Assembly (NCBI RefSeq): GCF_900007165.1
Contig: NZ_CYGY02000052.1
Span: 45,968 to 109,967, forward strand
Direction of reading: 5' to 3'
DNA from: Paraburkholderia piptadeniae
Lineage (GTDB): Bacteria; Pseudomonadota; Gammaproteobacteria; Burkholderiales; Burkholderiaceae
Length of the DNA stretch: 64,000 nt
The notes under the pieces were generated by a model. The model did no database searches and had not been told where the DNA came from. It worked only from the letters and a program-made list of their open reading frames with translations. Within the stretch, counting starts at the first letter, position 1; each line of letters begins with the position of its first letter. Below, piece by piece: positions 8,673 through 16,996 of the stretch. A program made the translations under genes and the position numbers.

Positions 8673-9431
8673 ATGAGCGATGCTTCCACCGATCCCGATT
8701 CTGTCGCGCGGACGGCATTCGTGCTGGGCGCGCGTCACGGCGCACTTGATCAGCCGTGGCGGACGCAGCGCCGCGCGCAGTTTGTCCATGTTGCGCAAGG
8801 CGTGCTGAGCGTGCATACGGAGGGCGGCCTGTGGGTCGCGCCGCCGCATCACGCCGTCTGGATGCTGCCGGGCGTGCTGCACGGGATGTCATCGGCGGCG
8901 CCCGTCGTGCTGCGCGTCCTGCACGTCGATGCGGGCGCGCCGTTCGTGCCCGCGCGCTGTTGCGTCGTGGCCGTCGACCGTCTGGTGGACGAATTGCTCG
9001 GCGCGGCGTCGGCATTCGATCCGCACGCGCCGGCGGACGACGAAGAGCTGCGCCTGATGGCCGTGATCGCCGACCGTCTGCCGCGCCTCGCGCATGTGCC
9101 GCCGCTTTCGCTGATCTATCCGCGCGACCCGCGCGCGCGTCATATCGCCGATACGCTCGCGGCCGATCCCAGCAGGCAGGGTGTGCTCGACGTTTTCGCC
9201 GAGGCTGCGGCCATCACCGCGCGCACGGCGGCGCGTCTCTTCACGAAGGAAACAGGGCTCACGTTCGGCCAGTGGCGTCAGCAGTTGCGCCTGTTGACGG
9301 CGCTCTCGCGTCTGGGCGCGGGTGCGAGCGTCACGCAGGTCGCGCTCGCGGTCGGCTATAGCGATGTTTCGTCGTTTATCGCGGTGTTTCGGGACTCGCT
9401 CGGAGAAACGCCCGCGCGCTTTTTCCGCTGA
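8673..9431 (+). CDS. AraC-family transcriptional regulator with N-terminal cupin
   Basis: A 252-residue AraC/XylS regulator. An N-terminal cupin-like sensor (about residues 20-90, including HGALDQPW and HHAVWMLPGVLHGM) is followed by an AraC-type double helix-turn-helix (about residues 155-250; pattern TARTAARLFTKETGLTFGQWR and QVALAVGYSDVSSFIAVFR). This arrangement is typical of regulators of adjacent efflux pumps or oxidoreductases. It is convergent with the EmrB-type pump gene (91 bases between stops). No strong ribosome site is seen before the ATG at 8673. Confidence 0.9.
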   Translation: MSDASTDPDSVARTAFVLGARHGALDQPWRTQRRAQFVHVAQGVLSVHTEGGLWVAPPHHAVWMLPGVLHGMSSAAPVVLRVLHVDAGAPFVPARCCVVAVDRLVDELLGAASAFDPHAPADDEELRLMAVIADRLPRLAHVPPLSLIYPRDPRARHIADTLAADPSRQGVLDVFAEAAAITARTAARLFTKETGLTFGQWRQQLRLLTALSRLGAGASVTQVALAVGYSDVSSFIAVFRDSLGETPARFFR

Positions 9432-9522
9432 CACGCGAGGGGCGCTTCGCAGGCACGCGCCTTTGCATCCGCGTCCAATGCGCGTTCATCGCCCGGTCAG
9501 TGCTCGCTCGTCCAATACACGT

Positions 9523-11160
9523 TCAATGCGCGCCCGAGGCGTCCCCGCCGCCGCCCCGCGCGGGCCGCGTGATCCAGATGAGGGGGATGATCAGCACGAA
9601 GATGATCGCCGACGCATAGAAGATGTCGTTCAGCCCCATCATCGCGGCCTGCGTGTTCACGGTGAAATCGAACATCGCATTCGACGTCGACGGGCTCACG
9701 TGCAACAGCGTCTGGGCCGCGTCGATCTGCTGCGCGAACACGGGGTTGTTCGCGTTGGCCTGCTCGGTCAGGCGTTCGTGATGCAGGATCGTGCGGTTGT
9801 TCCAGGTCGTGCCCGCGATCGACGTGCCCACTGCGCCGCAAAACACCCGCACGAAATTCGACAGGCCCGCCGCCGCCGGCACTTTCGGCCCCGGCTGGCC
9901 CGCGAGAATAATGGCCGTCAGGGGCACGAAGAACATCGCCATCGGGATGCCTTGCAGCAGCGTCGGCAGCACGAGGTGCCACGTGTCGATCTCGATCACG
10001 TACTTCGAGCGCATGAAGAACACGATCGCGAAGCCGACGAACGCGAGCGTCGCGATGATGCGCGCGTCCGAGCGCGGCAGCACGCGCCCCATCACGGGCG
10101 CGAGGATCACTGCGAAGATGCCGAGCGGCGCCGTCACGAGCCCGGCGTCGACGGAACGGTAGTTCAGATACTCCTGCATCCATTGCGGCAACAGCACGAG
10201 ATTGCCGAAGAACACCGCGTACGCGACGGAAATCGCGATCGTGCCGCCCAGAAAATTGCGCTGCGTGAAGAGCCGCAGATCGACGACGGGATTCGGCTCT
10301 GTCAACTCCCACACGAGAAAGAACGAGAAGCTGATCAGCGCCGTCACCGCGAGCGCGACGATCACGGGCGAGCCGAACCAGTCCAGATCCTTGCCTTTGT
10401 CGAGCATGATCTGCAGCGATGCGACCCATGTGATCAGCAGGCCGAGGCCGACGACGTCGATGGGCAGCTTGCGCGTCGGCGTTTCGCGCGTGCGGTAGAT
10501 CATCCACGTGACGCCCGCCGCGAAGATGCCGACGGGAATGTTGATGTAGAAGATCCACGACCACGAGTAGCTGTCGGTGATCCAGCCGCCGAGCGCCGGG
10601 CCCGCGATCGGGCCGACGGTCGCCGTCATCGCCCACAGCGAGAGCGCGCTCGACGATTTCTCCTTGGGCCACGAGTTCAGCAGAATCGCCTGCGACAGCG
10701 GAATCAGCGGACCGGCCACCGCCCCCTGGAACACGCGTGCTAGCAGCAGAACGGGCAGCGACGGCGCGACGCCGCACAGCCACGACGCGATCACGAAGCC
10801 GAGAATCGCGCCGACGAACAGCCTGATCTGCCCGAAGCGCTGCGTGAACCAGCCCGTCAGCGGAATCGACACGGCGTTCGATGCCGCGAACACCGTGATG
10901 ACCCACGTGCCTTCGTCGACGGAAACGCCCAGATTGCCGGAGATCGTTGGGATCGCAACGTTGGCGATCGAAGTGTCCAAAACGTTCATGAACGTCGCCA
11001 GCGCGACGGCGAAGGTCGCGAGCACGAGTTGCCCGCCATGCAGCGGCGGCGGAGCAGGCGGCCCGGGCGGCGGCGCGGCGGGCTTCGGCGGGGAGGGTGA
11101 ATCGTTCGATGGGCCCGGTCGGTTCGGATCGTTCGGGTTCGGATCGTTCGGCTCGCTCAA
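9523..11160 (-). CDS. DHA2-family (EmrB/QacA type) multidrug efflux MFS transporter
   Basis: A 545-residue inner-membrane drug:H+ antiporter with about 14 membrane segments. Seen are motif D1 (FMNVLDTSIANVAIP), the RVFQGAVAGPLIPLSQ motif and the GPALGGWITD motif of the 14-TM DHA2 family. The start is a TTG at 11160, supported by GGAG six bases upstream. The first 40 residues form an Asn/Asp/Pro-rich leader encoded partly by a 15-bp tandem repeat, unusual for EmrB. No emrA membrane-fusion partner or outer-membrane factor is adjacent, so it may act alone or with a distant partner. Confidence 0.9.
   Translation of the reverse strand: MSEPNDPNPNDPNRPGPSNDSPSPPKPAAPPPGPPAPPPLHGGQLVLATFAVALATFMNVLDTSIANVAIPTISGNLGVSVDEGTWVITVFAASNAVSIPLTGWFTQRFGQIRLFVGAILGFVIASWLCGVAPSLPVLLLARVFQGAVAGPLIPLSQAILLNSWPKEKSSSALSLWAMTATVGPIAGPALGGWITDSYSWSWIFYINIPVGIFAAGVTWMIYRTRETPTRKLPIDVVGLGLLITWVASLQIMLDKGKDLDWFGSPVIVALAVTALISFSFFLVWELTEPNPVVDLRLFTQRNFLGGTIAISVAYAVFFGNLVLLPQWMQEYLNYRSVDAGLVTAPLGIFAVILAPVMGRVLPRSDARIIATLAFVGFAIVFFMRSKYVIEIDTWHLVLPTLLQGIPMAMFFVPLTAIILAGQPGPKVPAAAGLSNFVRVFCGAVGTSIAGTTWNNRTILHHERLTEQANANNPVFAQQIDAAQTLLHVSPSTSNAMFDFTVNTQAAMMGLNDIFYASAIIFVLIIPLIWITRPARGGGGDASGAH
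11121..11150. repeat. 15-bp tandem repeat (two copies) in the 5' end of the efflux gene
   Basis: Two perfect copies of GGTTCGGATCGTTCG lie end to end. On the minus strand they encode the repeated Asn-Asp-Pro-Asn residues at the pump's N-terminus. The unit is a multiple of three, so changes in copy number keep the frame. Confidence 0.8.
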
Positions 11161-11580
11161 GCGGATCTCCGGCGGTGAACACGCGCAAGCCGTCGGACGG
11201 CACGGCCTTGTCGGCGGTGGCTAACGGCCCGTCATGCCGATGATAGTCGCAAGCGCCAATCGGCACCGGCGGATTGCACAGGCGGTGGGATTTGTCGCGC
11301 TATCGCGGCGGCGTTGCGCGATTGCGCGGTTGCGTTGGGACCGCGCTTACGAGCGTGTTTAGCCGCGCGTTCGGGTCCGCACTTTGCGTGTGCCGAAGAG
11401 CGGAACAGAAATGCGTTGTCCAGTGGTGCGTAGCCCGTCGATGTCAGTTGTTGGGCGCCACACACGCTTTGTGCAAAACGCGCGCAAAATCGCGACACGC
11501 GGCGTATGCTCCCGCCTGCGCGTGACACGGCAGCGGAGAGGCCCGCGGTGCACGCCGCGCAAGATGAAAGGATGAAGGCG
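11161..11580. other. Divergent intergenic region between efflux pump and esterase
   Basis: About 420 bases that hold the ribosome sites and presumably the promoters of both flanking genes. I see no convincing small gene or strong palindrome. Some GC-rich runs give short open frames without any family signal. Confidence 0.3.
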
Positions 11581-12240
11581 ATGGCCTGGGAACGATTCGA
11601 CAACGGCTGGCGGCTCGCGCCCGCCGATGGACCGGCGACGGCGCTGGTCGTGCTGCTGCATGGCGTCGGCAGCAATGCTCAGGACCTCGTTCCGCTCGCG
11701 GATCTCTGGCGTGCAGCGCTGCCGCAAGCGGCGTTCGCGTCGCTCGACGGCAGCGAGCCGTTCGACGGCGGCTTCGGCGGGCGTCAGTGGTTCAGCCTGC
11801 GCGACGTCGACGAAGGCAACCGTCCGGGGCGCGTCGCGGCCGGATGGCCCGCGCTGCAAAAAATGCTCGATGCCGAACTCGCGCATTGGGCTCTCGATTA
11901 CGGCCGGCTTGCGCTCGTGGGCTTTTCGCAAGGCTCGATGATGTCGCTGCATCACGTGGCGACGAATCCGCAGGGCGCGGCCGCCGTGGTCGCGTTTTCG
12001 GGGCGGCTCGCGTCGCCCATCGTGACACGCAGCGCCACGCCCGTGACGCTGATCCACGGCGAAAACGACGCCGTGATTCCCGTGCAGGAAACCGAACGCG
12101 CCGCGATCGCGCTGACGGACGCGGGCTTCGACGTCGAAGCATTCGCGCTGCCGGGCGTCGGCCATACGATTTCCGGCGACGGCGTCGAACTCGCACGCGA
12201 AGCGCTGATGCGCGCGCTCACGCCGCTCGCGCGGACCTGA
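11581..12240 (+). CDS. Carboxylesterase of the phospholipase/carboxylesterase (YpfH) family
   Basis: A 219-residue alpha/beta hydrolase. The HGVGSNAQDLVPLA oxyanion region, nucleophile Ser117 in GFSQGSM, Asp163 in GENDAVIP and His195 in GVGHTI make a full catalytic triad; the fold and length match YpfH-type esterases. ATG 11581 is preferred because AAAGGA lies eight bases upstream. An in-frame ATG at 11572 abuts that site, and 11506 would add an unrelated leader. Substrates are probably short acyl esters; the physiological one is unknown. Confidence 0.88.
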   Translation: MAWERFDNGWRLAPADGPATALVVLLHGVGSNAQDLVPLADLWRAALPQAAFASLDGSEPFDGGFGGRQWFSLRDVDEGNRPGRVAAGWPALQKMLDAELAHWALDYGRLALVGFSQGSMMSLHHVATNPQGAAAVVAFSGRLASPIVTRSATPVTLIHGENDAVIPVQETERAAIALTDAGFDVEAFALPGVGHTISGDGVELAREALMRALTPLART

Positions 12241-12457
12241 AACGCCTTCATCGCAAACGCACACACGAGACTCGTCGACACGGCCGCTCGCGCGGCTGCG
12301 CGACATCTTGAATCAATATTCCTAAAGTTCGCCAGGTATCTGCCGATATGCGCTCAAGGGCCGGAAAAACTTTCCGACGCACTGCCGCAACGCTTGCTCG
12401 CGGTTTGACATTTTCGCTGCCGACCCGGCAGCTCAACACTTTTAAAAGAGCCTGACT

Positions 12458-13510
12458 ATGGCCAGATCGCATGCGCAATCGGTTTTTGGACGCCTGTTCA
12501 GCGACTCCGTGGCGGTCGACCTCGGCACGGCCAACACGCTGATCTACACCGACGACGGTGGCATCGTGCTCAATCAGCCGTCGGTGGTGTGCTTTGACAG
12601 GCAAGAGTCTGCGGCGGGGCGCAAGCGCGTCGCGCTGGTCGGCGACGAGGCGAAGCAGATGCTCGGGCGCACGCCCGTCAATCTCGAAGCGGTGCGCCCG
12701 ATGCGGGCTGGCGTGATCGCCAATTTCTCGGCGGCTGAACACATGATCCGGCAGTTCGTCGGAATGGCGCGTCCGCGGCCGTTCTTCGCGCGCCGCGCGT
12801 CGTTCACGATCTGCGTGCCGTCCGGCGCGACGCAGGTCGAGCGTCGCGCGATCCGCGAGGCGGCGGCGGCCGCCGGCGCACGCAAAGTGAGCCTGATCGA
12901 CGAATCGCTCGCGTCGGCCGTGGGCGCGGGCTTGCCGGTGTCGTCGGCGACGGGATCGATGGTCGTCGATATCGGCGGCGGCACGACGGAGATCGGCGTG
13001 ATCGCGCTGGGCGGCACCGCGTACACGGGCTCGATCCGCGTCGGCGGCGACCAGTTCGACGCGGCCATCATCAAGCACGTGCGTAACAACTTCCATGTGC
13101 TGCTCGGCGAGCAGACGGCCGAGCACGTGAAGAAGACGATCGGCTCGGCGCTCGCGATCGTGCCGCCCGACACGATGCGCGCGACCGGTCGCGGCATCGA
13201 CGACGGCTTGCCGCGCACGGTCGAGCTGTCGACGCAGGATGTCGTCGAGGCGATCGCGGCACCGCTGCGTCAGGTGCTGGGGGCAGTGAAGGCCGCGCTG
13301 GAAAACGCGCCGCCCGAGCTCGTCACCGATATCGCGGACGCGGGCATCGTGCTGACGGGCGGCGGCGCGCTGCTCGGCAATCTCGCGCGCTACTTCAGCA
13401 ACGAACTGCACATCGACGTGCGCGTCGCTGACGAGCCGCTGACGTGCGCCGTGCGCGGCGCAGGCGCGGCGGCTAGCGCAGGGCTGGTCGAAATGTCGGC
13501 GTATGACTGA
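12458..13510 (+). CDS. mreB: MreB-family rod-shape/actin-like protein (solitary copy)
   Basis: A 350-residue bacterial actin. It has the phosphate-1 motif VAVDLGTANTLIY (about residue 20), phosphate-2 motif VVDIGGGTTEIGVI (about 170), the DESLASAVGAGLPV region and the adenosine motif VLTGGGALLGNL near 295. An AAAAGAG ribosome site precedes ATG 12458. The main mreB normally sits in mreBCD; here no mreC or mreD follows, so this is a second, stand-alone paralog. It carries inserts (AGRKR near residue 50, ARPRPFFARR near 105) that the canonical MreB lacks. Its role could be filament formation distinct from cell elongation. Confidence 0.9.
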   Translation: MARSHAQSVFGRLFSDSVAVDLGTANTLIYTDDGGIVLNQPSVVCFDRQESAAGRKRVALVGDEAKQMLGRTPVNLEAVRPMRAGVIANFSAAEHMIRQFVGMARPRPFFARRASFTICVPSGATQVERRAIREAAAAAGARKVSLIDESLASAVGAGLPVSSATGSMVVDIGGGTTEIGVIALGGTAYTGSIRVGGDQFDAAIIKHVRNNFHVLLGEQTAEHVKKTIGSALAIVPPDTMRATGRGIDDGLPRTVELSTQDVVEAIAAPLRQVLGAVKAALENAPPELVTDIADAGIVLTGGGALLGNLARYFSNELHIDVRVADEPLTCAVRGAGAAASAGLVEMSAYD

Positions 13511-13532
13511 CGCAATCGTTTGACATTCTTCC

Positions 13533-13590
13533 GGGCGCTTCAAAGGGCGTTTTAAAGGGCGCTGCAAAGGCCGCTGCAAAGGCCGCCTCC
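13533..13590. repeat. 12-bp imperfect tandem repeat between mreB and hydrolase genes
   Basis: Four successive 12-bp units (GGGCGCTTCAAA, GGGCGTTTTAAA, GGGCGCTGCAAA, GGCCGCTGCAAA) plus a partial fifth, beginning 22 bases after the mreB stop. Intergenic; function unknown. Confidence 0.85.
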
Positions 13591-13707
13591 CCGCGTTGCT
13601 CGCGCCATATCCGCCAGCCGCAAACGCGAGCGAAAGCGCTGTGTGACAATGAGGCTTTGATGGCGCGCGTGTCGTGAACCGCGCGCCTTTTTCATTGGCC
13701 TCTTTCA

Positions 13708-14547
13708 GTGACTCCGATATCCGCTTCATCACCGCGTTTCGTCGACCTGCCCAACGGCTTGCGCATGCCATATGTCGAGCAGGGCGAGGGCGAGCTGCTG
13801 CTCTTCGTGCACGGCTCGCTGTGCGATTACCGTTACTGGGACGCGCAGCTCGCGGGCTTGTCGAAGCGCTATCGATGCGTGGCCGTCAGTCTCACGCACT
13901 ACTGGCCCGCCGCCGATACACCCGCGACGATTCCGTTCAGCTGGAGCAGTCATGCCGATGAAGTCGCGCAGTTCATCGAGCGTTTCGGCGCGGGCGCGGC
14001 GCACGTCGTCGGGCATTCGCGCGGCGGCTGTGTCGCGTATCACTTCGCGCGCCGTCACGCGCACCATGTGAAGACGCTGACGCTCGCCGATCCGGGCGGG
14101 CCGCTGCAGATCGGCGACCGTGCGCCCGCGAGCCTGCCAGAGACGGTCAATGCATTGCGGGCGCGTGCCGCGCGACTGATCGAAGAAGGGCAGGTCGATG
14201 CGGGGCTGCAACTCTTCGTCGATTCCGTCAGCCGTCCGGGCTTCTGGTCAAAGAGCACGCCGAATTTCCGGCGCATGGCGACTGACAATGCGCACACGCT
14301 TGTGCGTCAGTTCCGCGATCCGTTGCCTGCCTATACGCTCGACGACGCAGCGGATGTGAAGTGTCCCGTGCTGCTGATCGACGGCGAGAAGAGCCCGCTG
14401 ATGTTCCGGCGCACAGCCGAAACGCTCGCCTCATGGCTGCGCGACGCGCGCCGCGAAACGGTGCCAGGCGCGTCGCACGGAATGAATCTCGCGCATCCCG
14501 CCGCCTTCAACCGTTTCGTCGACGCCTTCATTCAGGCCTCGCGTTGA
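13708..14547 (+). CDS. Alpha/beta-fold hydrolase
   Basis: A 279-residue alpha/beta hydrolase of the epoxide-hydrolase/esterase-like group. Visible are the oxyanion motif FVHGSLCDYRYW (near residue 33), the nucleophile elbow GHSRGG (Ser near residue 99), an acid in DGEKSP, and the catalytic His in GASHGMN. Translation appears to start at GTG 13708 without a strong ribosome site. The reaction is not predictable from sequence. It stands between mreB and a convergent unknown gene. Confidence 0.85.
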   Translation: MTPISASSPRFVDLPNGLRMPYVEQGEGELLLFVHGSLCDYRYWDAQLAGLSKRYRCVAVSLTHYWPAADTPATIPFSWSSHADEVAQFIERFGAGAAHVVGHSRGGCVAYHFARRHAHHVKTLTLADPGGPLQIGDRAPASLPETVNALRARAARLIEEGQVDAGLQLFVDSVSRPGFWSKSTPNFRRMATDNAHTLVRQFRDPLPAYTLDDAADVKCPVLLIDGEKSPLMFRRTAETLASWLRDARRETVPGASHGMNLAHPAAFNRFVDAFIQASR

Positions 14548-14562
14548 AGTTCTTCTGACAGG

Positions 14563-14964
14563 TCAGTCTTTCGCGTGAGCATCGACGTCGAGCGCGCGCT
14601 CGGCCGCTTCGCCGACGAAGCCGCGATAGTACAGATGCACGCCGATCGCGAGCGAGTCGTGACGGATCTCGTTGAACGCCTTCCACGCCTTCAGCGGCTC
14701 CTTGAACACGAGGTAATGCGCTTCCTGCGAGACGAGACGCGCCACCTGATGCAGGCCATGCCCATGCAGACGGTCGACGAGTTCGTCGAGACTGCGGTGC
14801 GTGCGCGCGTCCGTGCGCGGATAGAGCATGTGCAGAACCGCGACCTTTTCCGTGGCGAGCGCCGCCGACAGCGCGAGCACGATGTCCTGATGATTCAGCG
14901 CCGTGACGACGATATCGTCCGTTTCTTCTGTCGCGGGAAAGAGCGTGTCGATGTTCATGTTCAT
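14563..14964 (-). CDS. Conserved-looking protein of unknown function
   Basis: A 133-residue soluble protein that I cannot assign. It opens with a Met/Asn-rich stretch, then VVTALNHQDIVLALSAAL, and has an aromatic centre (EAHYLVFKEPLKAWKAFNEIRHD) and a tail rich in Ala and Asp. The ATG at 14964 is favoured because CAGGA lies eight bases upstream; earlier in-frame starts abut that site. It is convergent with the hydrolase gene (15 bases between stops) and divergent from citrate synthase. Third-position GC supports coding. Confidence 0.65.
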   Translation of the reverse strand: MNMNIDTLFPATEETDDIVVTALNHQDIVLALSAALATEKVAVLHMLYPRTDARTHRSLDELVDRLHGHGLHQVARLVSQEAHYLVFKEPLKAWKAFNEIRHDSLAIGVHLYYRGFVGEAAERALDVDAHAKD

Positions 14965-15333
14965 TTTGTGCATTCCTGTGTCTGACTTTAAAAGAGACCC
15001 GCCGCTCAATGGATCGCGCGGCGGGTCAAAGACAGCGTTGTGTCTTGCAGGGGAAGCTCAACACGAATCCAGTATCTCAGACGCGATTGCGTTTGACGCC
15101 ACGTGCTGGAGCAAAACATTGTTGCATTGAGCGCTCTCTCTTTCATTAGTCTGTCGTTGGGGAGCCTTTATTCCATGGTCGAGTATTGCTTCGTGCGAGA
15201 TTGATTGTTGCGCGAGAGCGGTGCAATCAAACGGCATGCGGGCCGTAGAATGCTCACGGCTGCCGGAGGTGCGGATGCGCGTCATCGCCGGCTTCGCAAT
15301 GTCTCAGGAATGCAAAGTCGAAAGGAATCCCAG
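14965..15333. other. Divergent promoter region between unknown gene and citrate synthase
   Basis: About 370 bases with lower GC than the flanking genes. It must carry the promoters for both directions. I see no small gene, and no operator that I can name. Confidence 0.35.
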
Positions 15334-16635
15334 ATGAACGTATCAACGACCAAAGCCTTGCTGTCGTTTTCGAATAGCGACGAGAAGATCGAACTGCCAG
15401 TTTATAAAGGATCGATGGGTCCCGACGTAATCGATATTCGCAAGCTGTACGGACAGACGGGCAAGTTCACTTACGATCCGGGCTTCATGTCGACGGCGTC
15501 GTGCAATTCGGCGATTACGTATATCGATGGCGACAAGGGCGAGCTGCTGTATCGCGGCTACCCGATCGACAACCTCGCGCAGAACGCCGACTTCCTCGAA
15601 ACGTGCTATTTGCTGCTGAAAGGCGAGTTGCCGAATGCGCAGCAAAAGAAGGAATTCGAAGACACCGTCACGAAGCACACGATGGTGCACGAGCAGATGC
15701 ATTTCTTCTTCCGCGGTTTCCGCCGCGACGCGCACCCGATGGCGATTCTCGTCGCCGCGGTCGGCGCGCTGTCGGCGTTCTATCACGACTCGCTCGACAT
15801 CAACGACCCGACGCATCGCGATGTGTCCGCGATTCGCATGATCGCGAAGCTGCCGACGCTCGTCGCGATGGTGTACAAGTACTCGATTGGCCAGCCGTTC
15901 GTGTATCCGCGCAACGACCTGTCGTACAGCGCGAACTTCATGCAGATGATGTTCTCGAACCCGGCGGAAGAGTACAAGGTCAACGACGTGCTGGTGCGCG
16001 CGCTGGACCGCATCCTGATCCTGCATGCAGACCACGAGCAGAACGCGTCGACGTCGACAGTGCGTCTTGCCGGTTCGTCGGGCGCAAATCCGTTCGCGTG
16101 CATCGCGGCCGGTATCGCCTGTCTGTGGGGCCCGGCGCACGGCGGCGCGAACGAAGCCGCGCTGAACATGCTGGATGAAATCGGCTCGGTCGACAACATC
16201 CCGAAGTTCATCGAGCAGGTGAAGGACAAGAACTCGGGCGTGAAGCTGATGGGCTTCGGCCACCGCGTCTACAAGAACTACGATCCCCGCGCGAAGCTGA
16301 TGCGCGAAACGTGCCACGAAGTGCTGAACGAACTGGGCCTGCACGACGACCCGCTGTTCAAGCTCGCGATGGCACTCGAAAAGATCGCGCTGGAAGACGA
16401 GTACTTCGTATCGCGCAAGCTCTATCCGAACGTCGATTTCTATTCGGGCATCGTGCAGCGCGCGCTCGGCATCCCGACTGCGATGTTCACCTGCATCTTT
16501 GCAATGGCGCGTACTGTCGGCTGGATTGCACAGTGGAACGAAATGATCGCCGATCCCGAGCAGAAAATCGGCCGTCCGCGTCAGTTGTTCGTCGGCGAAA
16601 CGCCGCGTGACGCGAAGCCGGTTGCACGCCGATAA
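15334..16635 (+). CDS. gltA: Citrate synthase (type II, hexameric-type)
   Basis: A 433-residue citrate synthase that condenses oxaloacetate and acetyl-CoA. The catalytic residues are present: His269 in [12 protein letters not shown], His310 in [14 protein letters not shown] and Asp368 in NVDFYSG. The N-terminal beta-rich extension (residues 1-50) is that of Gram-negative type II enzymes. ATG 15334 has AAAGGAA upstream. No sdh genes flank it, unlike the usual sdh-gltA arrangement in this family, so it is probably a second copy. A strong intrinsic terminator follows. Confidence 0.93.
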   Translation: MNVSTTKALLSFSNSDEKIELPVYKGSMGPDVIDIRKLYGQTGKFTYDPGFMSTASCNSAITYIDGDKGELLYRGYPIDNLAQNADFLETCYLLLKGELPNAQQKKEFEDTVTKHTMVHEQMHFFFRGFRRDAHPMAILVAAVGALSAFYHDSLDINDPTHRDVSAIRMIAKLPTLVAMVYKYSIGQPFVYPRNDLSYSANFMQMMFSNPAEEYKVNDVLVRALDRILILHADHEQNASTSTVRLAGSSGANPFACIAAGIACLWGPAHGGANEAALNMLDEIGSVDNIPKFIEQVKDKNSGVKLMGFGHRVYKNYDPRAKLMRETCHEVLNELGLHDDPLFKLAMALEKIALEDEYFVSRKLYPNVDFYSGIVQRALGIPTAMFTCIFAMARTVGWIAQWNEMIADPEQKIGRPRQLFVGETPRDAKPVARR

Positions 16636-16697
16636 GCGTTTGTCAGTTATCCAGGCTTGCTTTTGAACGCCGCTATCCGCGGCATCGTCTGAAAGCG

Positions 16698-16736
16698 CAG
16701 GCGCCGTTTCCGCAAGAGGGAAACGGCGCCTGTTTT
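16698..16736 (+). terminator. Intrinsic terminator of the citrate synthase gene
   Basis: A 14-bp perfect stem (CAGGCGCCGTTTCC / GGAAACGGCGCCTG) with a 7-base loop, directly followed by TTTT, 62 bases past the stop. Confidence 0.92.
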
Positions 16737-16996
16737 CATTTCAGGCACTGCATTCGATATCGGCAGGATGGCGAATCAATTCCTTTGCGTTTCGACCGTG
16801 CGCTGAGAACGCCGCTGGCGCCTGAAGCCCTTTCGCGCATCGACAGCACGACCCGTGCCATGTGCGCCGCTCGACTCCCGCTTCATGCCTTACACGAAAA
16901 AATCATGACGATCGGGGCACCCGTCGCGCTATCCTCTGTCCTAATTGCGCGAACCCTCTACAATCGGAACGAAGCCACTAGCACAGGAGCATGCTG
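16737..16996. other. Intergenic region before the debranching-enzyme gene
   Basis: About 260 bases after the terminator; a short open frame here has no family signal. It presumably holds the promoter for the next gene. Confidence 0.3.

Noticed and set aside
12248-13771. A minus-strand frame across mreB that includes a Leu-Lys/Gln-Arg-Pro repeat
   Set aside because: The repeat comes from the 12-bp tandem DNA repeat; the rest is antisense of mreB.
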